Positions 1 to 6,753 of a DNA stretch of 32,065 nt are shown in pieces; within the stretch, counting starts at the first letter, position 1, and each line of letters opens with the position of its first letter. The notes below the pieces were generated by a model that saw nothing but the letters and a program-made list of their open reading frames with translations, searched no databases and was not told the DNA's origin. Source of the DNA: an uncultured Pseudomonadota bacterium (GTDB lineage: Bacteria > Bdellovibrionota_B > Oligoflexia > Oligoflexales > CAIYRB01); NCBI GenBank assembly GCA_903915625.1, contig CAIWTN010000130.1, forward strand, positions 1-32,065. The letters run 5' to 3'. A program made the translations under genes and the position numbers.

Positions 1-86
1 ATTTGTTCACTTGAGCAAGCGAAAAGGCCGAGGCTTAGTCCTAGACTACTGACCACGAATGTAAACGGTGTCGGCTTTAGAACCAT
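1..86 (-). CDS. Lipoprotein, N-terminal fragment cut by the window edge
   Basis: Reading the minus strand from an ATG at 86 gives 28 residues open to the window edge. They form a lipoprotein signal peptide: Lys4, a hydrophobic core, then a lipobox Leu-Phe-Ala-Cys with Cys24 followed by Ser-Ser-Glu-Gln. A ribosome-binding site (GGGGAG) lies 8 bases upstream of the ATG. The rest of the protein is outside the window, so its function and any kinship with the four lipoproteins upstream on the same strand cannot be judged. The 149-base gap (87-235) to the preceding gene is AT-rich around 145-190 and could hold a separate promoter. Confidence 0.7.
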   Translation of the reverse strand, partial: MVLKPTPFTFVVSSLGLSLGLFACSSEQ

Positions 87-169
87 GGCTTTTTCTCCCC
101 TGTAAACTCCTTGTCGGTAGGCACCCGGACGGGCTTGAGGGAAAAATATAAACAGCTAAATATATTAGA

Positions 170-184
170 TAATACGACGTATTA
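170..184. repeat. 15-base palindrome in the gap before the edge lipoprotein
   Basis: TAATACG-A-CGTATTA is a perfect inverted repeat with a one-base centre. It sits in AT-rich DNA about 85 bases upstream of the lipoprotein start at 86. The position and shape would suit an operator for a dimeric regulator, but nothing else supports that and a chance palindrome is possible. Confidence 0.3.
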
Positions 185-235
185 AACAGTCATCGGTGAT
201 TATCTCTGTTTAAAGTCCCCCTTCTTCTGTAGACA

Positions 236-571
236 TCAGCCCTGGCATAGCCCCCGCAGAACGATCTTCTGATCATAAGACAAGAACTTATATGCGGTTA
301 GATGCTCGGTAGTGACCTGAGCGATACGGCCCTTGCAGGCTTCGCCTAATTTTTCATAGGCCCGCTCGACATAATTTGAATCCATCTCGAATCCCAAAAT
401 CACAAAATCCTTAGCCTCGGCGGTCACCCATTTACCTTTGCCGTAACGCGCATTGGGATCCATCGATCCAATATACTGCTGATGAATCGAATAAGAGCAG
501 CCGCTAGCCACCGCACTAAGCAGCACAAGGACGCCGATACTTAGCCTGCGGCAAGCATTCGTCACAAACAT
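236..571 (-). CDS. Small lipoprotein, tandem family member 1
   Basis: About 111 residues. The signal peptide has Arg8-Arg9, a hydrophobic stretch and a lipobox ending Ala-Ser-Gly-Cys25, so the mature protein should be lipid-anchored outside the inner membrane. I chose the ATG at 571 because GGAAGG lies 7 bases before it; an in-frame TTG at 577 overlaps the upstream stop but sits too close to that site. The mature part carries a pattern shared with the two genes upstream: an Ile-Leu-Gly-Phe strand followed by Met-Asp-Ser-Asn, a helix ending at a Cys-Lys-Gly, and a C-terminal Gly-Leu-Cys. The two mature cysteines could form a disulfide. It is last in the cluster. I do not recognise a named family or function. 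Confidence 0.75.
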   Translation of the reverse strand: MFVTNACRRLSIGVLVLLSAVASGCSYSIHQQYIGSMDPNARYGKGKWVTAEAKDFVILGFEMDSNYVERAYEKLGEACKGRIAQVTTEHLTAYKFLSYDQKIVLRGLCQG

Positions 572-573
572 GC

Positions 574-936
574 TCAAACCTTCCGTTTCTTCTTAGTACT
601 GACGCTAGCAACTTTGCGGACGCAGTAACCTTGGAGACTGACTTTTTGCACCACAACCAAACCAATGAAGTAATTGACGTCTTCGTGCTTACTGAGGACT
701 CCTTCAATTGCGCCGTCCTTACAGCGACCCACAAAGTCAGCACGCGCCTCATCCAAATAGTCTGTATTAAACGGGATCCCAATTACGATCGGTGAGCTAG
801 TCTGCGTCTTCACTACTGATTGGCGAAATGATGATTCCGGCAGCTGACTGATGCTGACGGAGCGAACCGTCATACACCCAGAAAGACCTTGTACTACCAA
901 GGCCGCGAGAGCAGGCTTATGCCACTGCTTCTTCAT
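574..936 (-). CDS. Small lipoprotein, tandem family member 2
   Basis: 120 residues. Lys2-Lys3, a hydrophobic core and a classical lipobox Leu-Ser-Gly-Cys21 mark it as a lipoprotein. GGAG 8 bases upstream supports the ATG at 936. Its mature part has the family pattern: Ile-Val-Ile-Gly-Ile then Phe-Asn-Thr-Asp, a helix ending in Cys-Lys-Asp-Gly, and Gly-Tyr-Cys near the end, followed by a basic tail (Lys-Lys-Lys-Arg-Lys). The start overlaps the stop of the preceding gene in an ATGA, and the next gene starts within 3 bases of this stop, so the genes are very likely one transcript with coupled translation. Function unknown. Confidence 0.75.
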   Translation of the reverse strand: MKKQWHKPALAALVVQGLSGCMTVRSVSISQLPESSFRQSVVKTQTSSPIVIGIPFNTDYLDEARADFVGRCKDGAIEGVLSKHEDVNYFIGLVVVQKVSLQGYCVRKVASVSTKKKRKV

Positions 937-1352
937 AGAGATATCTCCGGTTCTAAACTACCATCCGGACCACTTGCCACGCCGTCTAATGAACGCGCGG
1001 CCCCGTCAGTGTTATCGGCGACCCCACTCCCATTCACGCAATACCCCTTGGCGAGCGTCTTGCGTTCCCAATAAAAAAACCCTACGTATAGCGTCGTTAA
1101 ATCCTGAGTCATAATTCCGCGCACACTGCCGCTGGGACACTTGTCACGCAACTTACGGGTGAGCTGCAGGACTTCATCATTATCAAAGTTAAAACCCAGG
1201 ATGATATTCTTCGCAACCGCGGCTTCAACAAGACGTCCACGTTCGCGCGGAACGTTCGTCTCAGATACTGCGCGTGTGTAAGTGCATGCACTCAAACAAA
1301 CCGTCGTCACCATCGGGATCAAAGGTAAAGACATTCGCCACACAAACGACAT
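933..1352 (-). CDS. Small lipoprotein, tandem family member 3
   Basis: 139 residues, lipobox Leu-Ser-Ala-Cys23. AGGAG five bases before the ATG fixes the start. This is the clearest example of the family pattern: Ile-Ile-Leu-Gly-Phe followed by Phe-Asp-Asn-Asp, a helix ending Cys-Pro-Ser-Gly, and Gly-Tyr-Cys-Val near residue 108. About 30 extra residues rich in Gly, Asp and Ser follow and look disordered. The N-terminal mature stretch (Gly-Arg-Leu-Val-Glu-Ala-Ala) is matched only loosely in the neighbours. The ATGA overlap with the next gene suggests coupled translation. Function unknown; an envelope role is all the signal peptide supports. Confidence 0.75.
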   Translation of the reverse strand: MSFVWRMSLPLIPMVTTVCLSACTYTRAVSETNVPRERGRLVEAAVAKNIILGFNFDNDEVLQLTRKLRDKCPSGSVRGIMTQDLTTLYVGFFYWERKTLAKGYCVNGSGVADNTDGAARSLDGVASGPDGSLEPEISL

Positions 1353-1364
1353 GAGGGCTCCTGA

Positions 1365-1802
1365 TTATTTAACGCAAACCGCTTCAATTCTCACAATCTC
1401 GCCCTTTATCACCGGATAAGCTCTAGTCTCCCTGATCGAGACTAGGTCAGTGAGGCGGCCACCTGAGCACTTCTCGATCAGCAAATCAGGAACGGCTCTC
1501 GCATAAGCTTCATTAAAGACCGGCGCTCCGGTGCGTGGACCGAACTGAAAGTATGTAGTGTAAGCGTGCGACGCTTCCCCTAGATTTTTTGCCGGCCCCA
1601 CTGACTTGGCAATGTCACCAATTTCATTAAAGTCGACCGTAGTCTCGCTTACTTTAACGCTGACTGGTGTGCCACGACCAGCGGGTACATGTTCGACATC
1701 GCCTAGTTGGGTCCTGTGCAGCACCGCGCACCCCCAAAGGCCAAGAGCAGCAGTGACCATGACAGATTTACTCATCACCGTAGATTGCTGAAGGCAACGC
1801 AT
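1365..1802 (-). CDS. Small lipoprotein, first gene of the tandem cluster
   Basis: 145 residues with a lipobox Leu-Trp-Gly-Cys25. A second in-frame ATG (residue 10) would give a shorter but still plausible signal peptide. It is more divergent than the next three genes, yet keeps a helix ending in Cys-Ser-Gly-Gly, a similar spacing of about 30 residues, and a last cysteine in Ala-Val-Cys-Val-Lys at the C-terminus. I therefore treat it as a distant member of the same family, with less certainty. The gap to the next gene is 12 bases, consistent with an operon whose promoter lies in 1803-1974. Function unknown. Confidence 0.7.
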   Translation of the reverse strand: MRCLQQSTVMSKSVMVTAALGLWGCAVLHRTQLGDVEHVPAGRGTPVSVKVSETTVDFNEIGDIAKSVGPAKNLGEASHAYTTYFQFGPRTGAPVFNEAYARAVPDLLIEKCSGGRLTDLVSIRETRAYPVIKGEIVRIEAVCVK

Positions 1803-1974
1803 GCAACACCTACACTAATGATTCAAGAATAAATTGATTTCCTGTTTAGGATAATGGGCTCAGTTAACTTCGGTCAATCGGTTTCGCCAAGCACCGCCAC
1901 CTGCGACACCTAATGTTTGATCCCGATTTTGCCGATTCGTCGCGTCAGACCAGCTACGTCAAGGAGAGAAGGTT
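1803..1974. other. Divergent intergenic region between lipoprotein cluster and regulator gene
   Basis: This 172-base gap lies between the minus-strand lipoprotein cluster and the plus-strand cyclic-nucleotide-binding gene, so it must hold promoters for both. The AT-rich part is 1815-1870. I see no well-spaced sigma-70 pair; a GGATAAT at about 1848 is the only -10-like element on the plus strand and lacks a good -35. The plus-strand gene has a clear ribosome-binding site (AAGGAGAG). Confidence 0.4.
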
Positions 1975-3015
1975 ATGTCCGCCGGCAAGACACCAACGGC
2001 TGATACTGCTAAAAAGATTGAAGACCGTGAATTTCCTCCAGGAAAACTTATATTTTCCTCTGGTGATCCTGGCGGAGATTTACTGTTCATCGACGAAGGC
2101 CAAGTCGAAATCTTTAACGTCAAAGATGATCGAGACATAAGACTGACCTTAATGGGGCCCGGAGAGATCATTGGAGTCATGACTTGTCTCACCGATGGTG
2201 CTCGCATGGCATCAGCTCGTGCGCTGACCAAGACCCGTTGTCGGATGGTACCGCACGCAAATATTGTGAAGACCATCGAAACTCTACCACCTTGGTTAAA
2301 AGTAGTACTGAAGGAATATTCGGCGCGTTTAGACCAAATGAACAGCGCATTTGCCGACCAATCGGTGAAGATTAGCGAACTCGAAGAAAATCAATTAGGC
2401 CATCTCTACTATGCAACGCTGATGGTTTCCGCCATCAGTGGCATGGCAGACTACCTAGCGATCACGCAGGAAGCGGGAAAAATTGTCGTAATCGACGATT
2501 TATTACAGAAACTGGAAATGGTTCTTAACATGGAGCGGCCGCTACTCGACCGCGTCTTCGGTGTACTTCTCGAATCTGGCCTAGTACGGGTGGAGATCGA
2601 ACCTGAACGCAAACGACAAGTCATCAAACTTACAGCTGCGCAGAAACTATCTCACTTCGTCCAATTCGTTCGCGACACTAAACACGGATCTGCGAAGAAG
2701 TACCTAAAAGCCCAGTTCAACTACAAAGAGACGAGGCTGCTGTCCGCTTTAGTCAAATTTTCGCAAAGACAAGGCTTAGCGCTAGATCAAAACTGCACCT
2801 TAACTTTTGCGCAACTTCAGCAGGACCTTCAAAAGGCTCTCGGCGTCCCATTTGAAGAGGCTGCACTTAGCAAGGCGGCAACCCTGCAGTTAATCACGAT
2901 CACGGATAAGCCCGGAGCGATCGAGTTCAAGCCCGTGACCTTAGCGCGCACCATTGCCTGTGTCGAAGCCATCCTCAGGCTTAAGGAATTAGATCAAGAA
3001 AGAGCTTGCCTTTAG
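1975..3015 (+). CDS. Cyclic-nucleotide-binding regulator with atypical C-terminal half
   Basis: 346 residues. Residues about 15-125 form a CRP/FNR-type cyclic-nucleotide-binding beta-roll; the phosphate-binding cassette is recognisable at Gly-Glu-Ile-Ile-Gly through Arg-Met-Ala-Ser-Ala-Arg-Ala. The C-terminal half is not a standard Crp DNA-binding domain. It holds a first segment (about 165-220) that looks like a winged helix, ending in strands around Val-Arg-Val-Glu-Ile-Glu, and a second segment (about 270-325) with similar helix-helix-strand spacing. It may bind DNA or act as a sensor only; I cannot decide. It is divergent from the lipoprotein cluster, so it could control it, but that is only positional. 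A 6-bp hairpin (3005-3020) spans the stop codon without a T-tract. Confidence 0.75.
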   Translation: MSAGKTPTADTAKKIEDREFPPGKLIFSSGDPGGDLLFIDEGQVEIFNVKDDRDIRLTLMGPGEIIGVMTCLTDGARMASARALTKTRCRMVPHANIVKTIETLPPWLKVVLKEYSARLDQMNSAFADQSVKISELEENQLGHLYYATLMVSAISGMADYLAITQEAGKIVVIDDLLQKLEMVLNMERPLLDRVFGVLLESGLVRVEIEPERKRQVIKLTAAQKLSHFVQFVRDTKHGSAKKYLKAQFNYKETRLLSALVKFSQRQGLALDQNCTLTFAQLQQDLQKALGVPFEEAALSKAATLQLITITDKPGAIEFKPVTLARTIACVEAILRLKELDQERACL

Positions 3016-3088
3016 GCAAGGAAGGCCGTTACCACTGTGACTTCCCATTAGGTACTTTTATTCCTCGACAGAGGTCCCGAAACGCCCC

Positions 3089-3682
3089 ATGCTCCCGGAA
3101 CAACCAATAGACGCCGTACGCAACCGTAAGACCCTAAGATTATTCATCGTAGTGGACGACACCCTAGACACGCGCTACAAGGTCGTCAATCCGAGCGGGG
3201 AAGTGCTGATCTTACCAGATCTGCTATTTGACGAAGATCCGATCACAGTGACTCCGGATCAGTTCGCGACCGAATTCACACCGGAACAACTAGCGGCATT
3301 CGCGGAATATAGTGAGAAAGCCGCAGTTCAGGCAGCACTAGCCAAAGCAGCCGCTGCCCGCGCTCCGGAGCCGCGCCGTGTTGTTGCCGAGCCAGCTAAG
3401 CGACCGAAGACCAAGCGGCAGGCAACTCCGGTGCAGTCGCGGAGAGGCCTAGGCGCGTCCTGGACGGCTCCACGCCTTACTTTTTACAAACATAAAATCG
3501 AACCCTTACACCCCAAGCAGTCATTCAAGATCACGGTCGAAGGTAATGGCGAGTTTGAGCTGACCAAGGAAGAGTTCGTTGCCCAGTTCAATGACGTCAT
3601 GATGTCACCTTCCTACCGCTCTGACGGTCTATACACCTACCCGCAGATCCCGGAGAAGATGCAGCGCTACCGGAAGTCGTGA
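3089..3682 (+). CDS. Uncharacterised cytoplasmic protein with two similar lobes
   Basis: 197 residues, no signal peptide or membrane segment. Two similar lobes, at about residues 15-70 and 130-180, each carry a hydrophobic strand region followed by a Thr-rich turn and an amphipathic helix (compare Val-Thr-Pro-Asp-Gln-Phe-Ala-Thr-Glu-Phe with Leu-Thr-Lys-Glu-Glu-Phe-Val-Ala-Gln-Phe). A charged, Ala/Pro/Lys/Arg-rich linker at about 80-125 separates them. The ribosome-binding site is weak: GAGG lies 14 bases upstream. It sits between the regulator and greB on the same strand. I do not recognise a family. Confidence 0.6.
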   Translation: MLPEQPIDAVRNRKTLRLFIVVDDTLDTRYKVVNPSGEVLILPDLLFDEDPITVTPDQFATEFTPEQLAAFAEYSEKAAVQAALAKAAAARAPEPRRVVAEPAKRPKTKRQATPVQSRRGLGASWTAPRLTFYKHKIEPLHPKQSFKITVEGNGEFELTKEEFVAQFNDVMMSPSYRSDGLYTYPQIPEKMQRYRKS

Positions 3683-3718
3683 GCCATTAAGACGGACCCC
3701 AAAAAACCCAAGCGACTG

Positions 3719-4201
3719 ATGACCCGGCACGGATTCACCGAGCTGGCCAAGGAGCATGATGAGCTGCTCCTCGTCGAGCGCCCTAAGGTGGTGCAAGGCA
3801 TTGCCATTGCCGCGGCCGAAGGTGACCGGTCGGAAAATGCTGAATATATTTACGGAAAGAAACGCTTACGCGAGCTAGACAAGCGCCTCCGTTACCTTGG
3901 GACCTTGCTAAAGGACGTTCAGCTCGTCGATCCTGCCACTCTCCGCGGTGATCGCGTGTGCTTCGGCTCAACTGTTCTTGTGCGTGACGAACATGACGTC
4001 GAAAAGTCCTACACCTTAGTTGGTGAGGGCGAGACTGAGTTTCTTGCCGGCAGTATCTCCTATAAATCACCGGTAGCGCGGGCACTACTTGGCAAACGTG
4101 TCGGTGATGTGATCGTGGCCCAAAGACCTGCAGGCGAGATTGAGCTCGAGATCATCGGCTTGTTATTTGCTGGGCGACCTTGGGAAAATCAGGACGCCTG
4201 A
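3719..4201 (+). CDS. greB: Transcription elongation factor GreB
   Basis: 160 residues, normal for the Gre family. GreB rescues backtracked RNA polymerase by stimulating cleavage of the RNA 3' end in the secondary channel. The N-terminal coiled coil carries the signature Gly-Asp-Arg-Ser-Glu-Asn-Ala-Glu-Tyr, with the two catalytic tip acids at Asp36 and Glu39. The following Tyr-Gly-Lys-Lys-Arg-Leu-Arg-Glu-Leu-Asp is the GreB version of this region rather than GreA. The C-terminal FKBP-like domain follows from about residue 80, with Ser-Pro-Val-Ala-Arg-Ala-Leu-Leu-Gly-Lys. No good ribosome-binding site precedes the ATG. The frame is open back to the previous stop, so a non-ATG start such as CTG at 3716 cannot be excluded. 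Confidence 0.92.
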   Translation: MTRHGFTELAKEHDELLLVERPKVVQGIAIAAAEGDRSENAEYIYGKKRLRELDKRLRYLGTLLKDVQLVDPATLRGDRVCFGSTVLVRDEHDVEKSYTLVGEGETEFLAGSISYKSPVARALLGKRVGDVIVAQRPAGEIELEIIGLLFAGRPWENQDA

Positions 4202-4295
4202 TCACTGATCAACGTATGAGTCGCCCGTGACGGCCGACTAGACCCTAAGCTAACATAAAAGCGGACTGTCTCATCTAGACCCCGGAGTGATTTCT

Positions 4296-5777
4296 ATGAG
4301 TTCCATGAAGGCCAGTAAGACGACCACACCTGCGTCCAAACAAAGTCACGACAGTGCCACACCGCCAAACCTGGTCCAATTCATGCTCAGGCACTGGCGG
4401 GTGCGTCCGACGAAGGTGAAGCCACTCAAGCATCTAGCTCAACATAAATCGCGCCGCGCTGCCCTCAGCCAAAAATTCCCAGGCGAACTGATCGTGGTCC
4501 CCACTGGTCACCGCAAAGTCAGAGCTAACGACACGTTCTACCCGTTTCGCCCTGGGTCTGACTTCTTCTACCTAACGGGCTGCCATGAACCAGACTGCGT
4601 TTTGGCTTTGGTGCCCAGCGGCAAGAGCGGCCACAAGGCGGTTTTATTCGCCGAACCCAACCCAGGCAAAACGGATGCCAGCTTTTTTACCGACCGCATC
4701 AACGGTGAGCTGTGGGAGGGCCCGCGGCCTGGACTGCCGGAAATCCAGACCCTCACTGGTGTCGAAGAATGCTTGCCACTCAGTGAGCTCGACAATTTCC
4801 TCCACACTGAGGCTAAAAAGGCGCCTGCGGGCCACCGTATCTTGCTCGACTTTGCCCCGAAATGTGAAGAGTTGCTGGCTGCTACTAAAAGCGCCAGCAA
4901 AGTCGCCCACCAGCGAAACAAGGACTTAGCCCACACCTTAAGCGAGCTAAGGCTGCTCAAAGACAACACGGAACTTGCCGAGCTAGCTGCCGTCATCCGC
5001 GCCACCAAGAATGGCTTTGAGGACGTGATTCGGGTGCTAAAAACGGCCACCAGTGAGCGCGAACTCGAGACCACCTTCTGGGCCAGAGCACGCCAAGAGG
5101 GTAACGACGTCGGTTACGGCACCATCGCCGCTGCCGGCGAGCATGCCTGCACTCTGCACTGGAAGCGCAACGACGGCAAACTGCGGCCACGCGACCTGCT
5201 GCTCCTCGACGCCGGGGTCGAAGGGCACAATCTCTATACCGCCGACGTCACCAGAACGCTGCCGATCGGCGGCAAGTTTAGTCGTGAACAACGGGAGATT
5301 TATGACCTCGTGCTTAGGGCGCAAAAATCTGCCATCAAGGCCGTACGGCCAGGTAACGACTTCATGGAGCCCAATCGCGTAGCCATGGAAGTCCTAGCTT
5401 TAGGACTCGAGGAGCTAGGAATTCTACCGATGTCGGCCGAGGAAGCACTGTTGCCTGAAAATCAGTTTTATAAGCGCTACACCTTGCACAATGTCAGTCA
5501 CATGCTTGGGCTGGATGTGCACGACTGTGCCCAGGCTAGGAGCGAGGCTTATAAGTTTGGCAAATTGACGCCGGGCATGGTCCTCACCGTAGAGCCGGGT
5601 CTTTATTTTCAGCCCGACGACTTAACGGTGCCAGCACGTTACCGCGGTATCGGTGTCCGAATTGAGGATGATGTTGTGGTCACAGCCAAAGGCTGCCGCA
5701 ACCTATCGGCCGCTATCCCGAGCGACGCCGACGAGGTGGAAGCCTGGATGCGGGCGGTATGGAAGCGAAAAAATTAG
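4296..5777 (+). CDS. pepP: Xaa-Pro aminopeptidase (aminopeptidase P, M24B)
   Basis: 493 residues from the ATG at 4296, chosen because GGAG sits 8 bases upstream; a GTG at 4287 overlaps that site. The enzyme removes N-terminal residues preceding proline using two metal ions. The N-terminal domain (about 50-215) has the aminopeptidase P pattern Phe-Tyr-Pro-Phe-Arg-Pro...Phe-Tyr-Leu-Thr-Gly. The C-terminal pita-bread domain carries all five metal ligands: Asp305 (Leu-Asp-Ala-Gly), Asp317 (Ala-Asp-Val-Thr-Arg), His402 (Ser-His-Met-Leu-Gly), Glu433 (Glu-Pro-Gly-Leu-Tyr) and Glu457 (Arg-Ile-Glu-Asp-Asp). It should therefore be active. The first 45 residues are polar and longer than in most homologues, with no signal peptide, so it is probably cytoplasmic. 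Confidence 0.93.
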   Translation: MSSMKASKTTTPASKQSHDSATPPNLVQFMLRHWRVRPTKVKPLKHLAQHKSRRAALSQKFPGELIVVPTGHRKVRANDTFYPFRPGSDFFYLTGCHEPDCVLALVPSGKSGHKAVLFAEPNPGKTDASFFTDRINGELWEGPRPGLPEIQTLTGVEECLPLSELDNFLHTEAKKAPAGHRILLDFAPKCEELLAATKSASKVAHQRNKDLAHTLSELRLLKDNTELAELAAVIRATKNGFEDVIRVLKTATSERELETTFWARARQEGNDVGYGTIAAAGEHACTLHWKRNDGKLRPRDLLLLDAGVEGHNLYTADVTRTLPIGGKFSREQREIYDLVLRAQKSAIKAVRPGNDFMEPNRVAMEVLALGLEELGILPMSAEEALLPENQFYKRYTLHNVSHMLGLDVHDCAQARSEAYKFGKLTPGMVLTVEPGLYFQPDDLTVPARYRGIGVRIEDDVVVTAKGCRNLSAAIPSDADEVEAWMRAVWKRKN

Positions 5778-5861
5778 CATCTTTGCTCGCACCGGCGTTA
5801 AGATCCGCATCGGCATGACCTACTCACCACTCACCTATCAGGCAGGCACAGGAGCCGACGC

Positions 5862-6704
5862 ATGCGTCATATACTAGTTACTGGTGCAACGGACGGAATC
5901 GGCAAGGTGACTGCTCGTGAGTTAGGCGCCGAAGGTACCAGTGTTTGGATAGTCGGCCGCAACGCAGAGAAGACCGCTGCGGTCGTCAGAGAATTAACGG
6001 CATTAAAGCCCGGCGCAACCTACCACGGCCTCGTCGCGGATCTAGCGCGCCCGCCGGAAGTCAGCCGACTAGGCCGCGAGTTACTGGACAAGCTGCCACA
6101 TCTTGATGTGCTGGTGAATAATGCGGGCGCATTTTTTAGTACTTTCGAACAGACGCCGGAAGGATTTGAACGCACCTTTGCTCTCAACCATCTCAACTAT
6201 TTTATCCTGACACATCACCTGTTGCCGGCCCTGAAAAAGGCGCCCAAAGGTCGCGTCGTGAGTGTTGCCAGCGACGCACACCGCATGGCGAAACTAGATT
6301 TTGATAATTTGCAGGGTGAACACGGCTATAAGGGCTGGACTGCCTATGGTCGGTCCAAACTTTGCAATATTTTGTTTACCAGAGAACTAGCTCGGCGCCT
6401 GGCGGGAGGCACTGTCACGGCGAATTCACTACACCCCGGATTCGTCGCCTCTAAGTTTGGCCACAACAATGTGGGCGCAATGAACCACCTTTTAAAGTTT
6501 AGCCAAAAAATCTTCGCTATCGACGAGAATGCCGGTGCTAAGACGAGCATTTATCTGGCGAGCTCTGCCGAAGCGGGCAAATTTAGTGGCCAGTATTTTA
6601 GTCGCTGTAAACCCAGCACGCCGACGCTGGCGGCGCAGGATGACTCGGCCGCACTGCGACTGTGGACTATTAGTGAACAAATAGCAGCGCCCTACCTCCC
6701 CTAA
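5862..6704 (+). CDS. Short-chain dehydrogenase/reductase, retinol-dehydrogenase-like
   Basis: 280 residues, usual for a classical or slightly long SDR. It should be an NAD(P)-dependent oxidoreductase with a Rossmann fold. The cofactor motif Thr-Gly-Ala-Thr-Asp-Gly-Ile-Gly is at residues 7-14, Asn-Asn-Ala-Gly near 84, the catalytic Ser at about 137 and the Tyr162-xxx-Lys166 pair in Tyr-Gly-Arg-Ser-Lys. The Arg after the glycine-rich loop (Val-Gly-Arg-Asn) hints at NADP preference. The overall pattern (Leu-Asn-His-Leu...Leu-His-Pro-Gly-Phe-Val) is that of the retinol dehydrogenase/WW-oxidoreductase-like branch, but the substrate cannot be read from sequence. GGAG lies 7 bases upstream of the ATG. 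It follows pepP by 84 bases. Confidence 0.9.
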   Translation: MRHILVTGATDGIGKVTARELGAEGTSVWIVGRNAEKTAAVVRELTALKPGATYHGLVADLARPPEVSRLGRELLDKLPHLDVLVNNAGAFFSTFEQTPEGFERTFALNHLNYFILTHHLLPALKKAPKGRVVSVASDAHRMAKLDFDNLQGEHGYKGWTAYGRSKLCNILFTRELARRLAGGTVTANSLHPGFVASKFGHNNVGAMNHLLKFSQKIFAIDENAGAKTSIYLASSAEAGKFSGQYFSRCKPSTPTLAAQDDSAALRLWTISEQIAAPYLP

Positions 6705-6753
6705 GCTAGCTCCTCCCTTCTGCCGATACGTAGGTTGGCGGGGGGTGTAGGAT

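Noticed and set aside
2198-2215. Second sigma-54-like TGGCA motif
   Set aside because: The GG to GC spacing is 11 rather than 10 and it lies inside the cyclic-nucleotide-binding gene.
4568-5382. Several open frames of 65-168 codons on both strands
   Set aside because: They are shadows of pepP, whose metal ligands and family pattern are intact across this stretch; the shadows have no ribosome-binding sites or recognisable domains.
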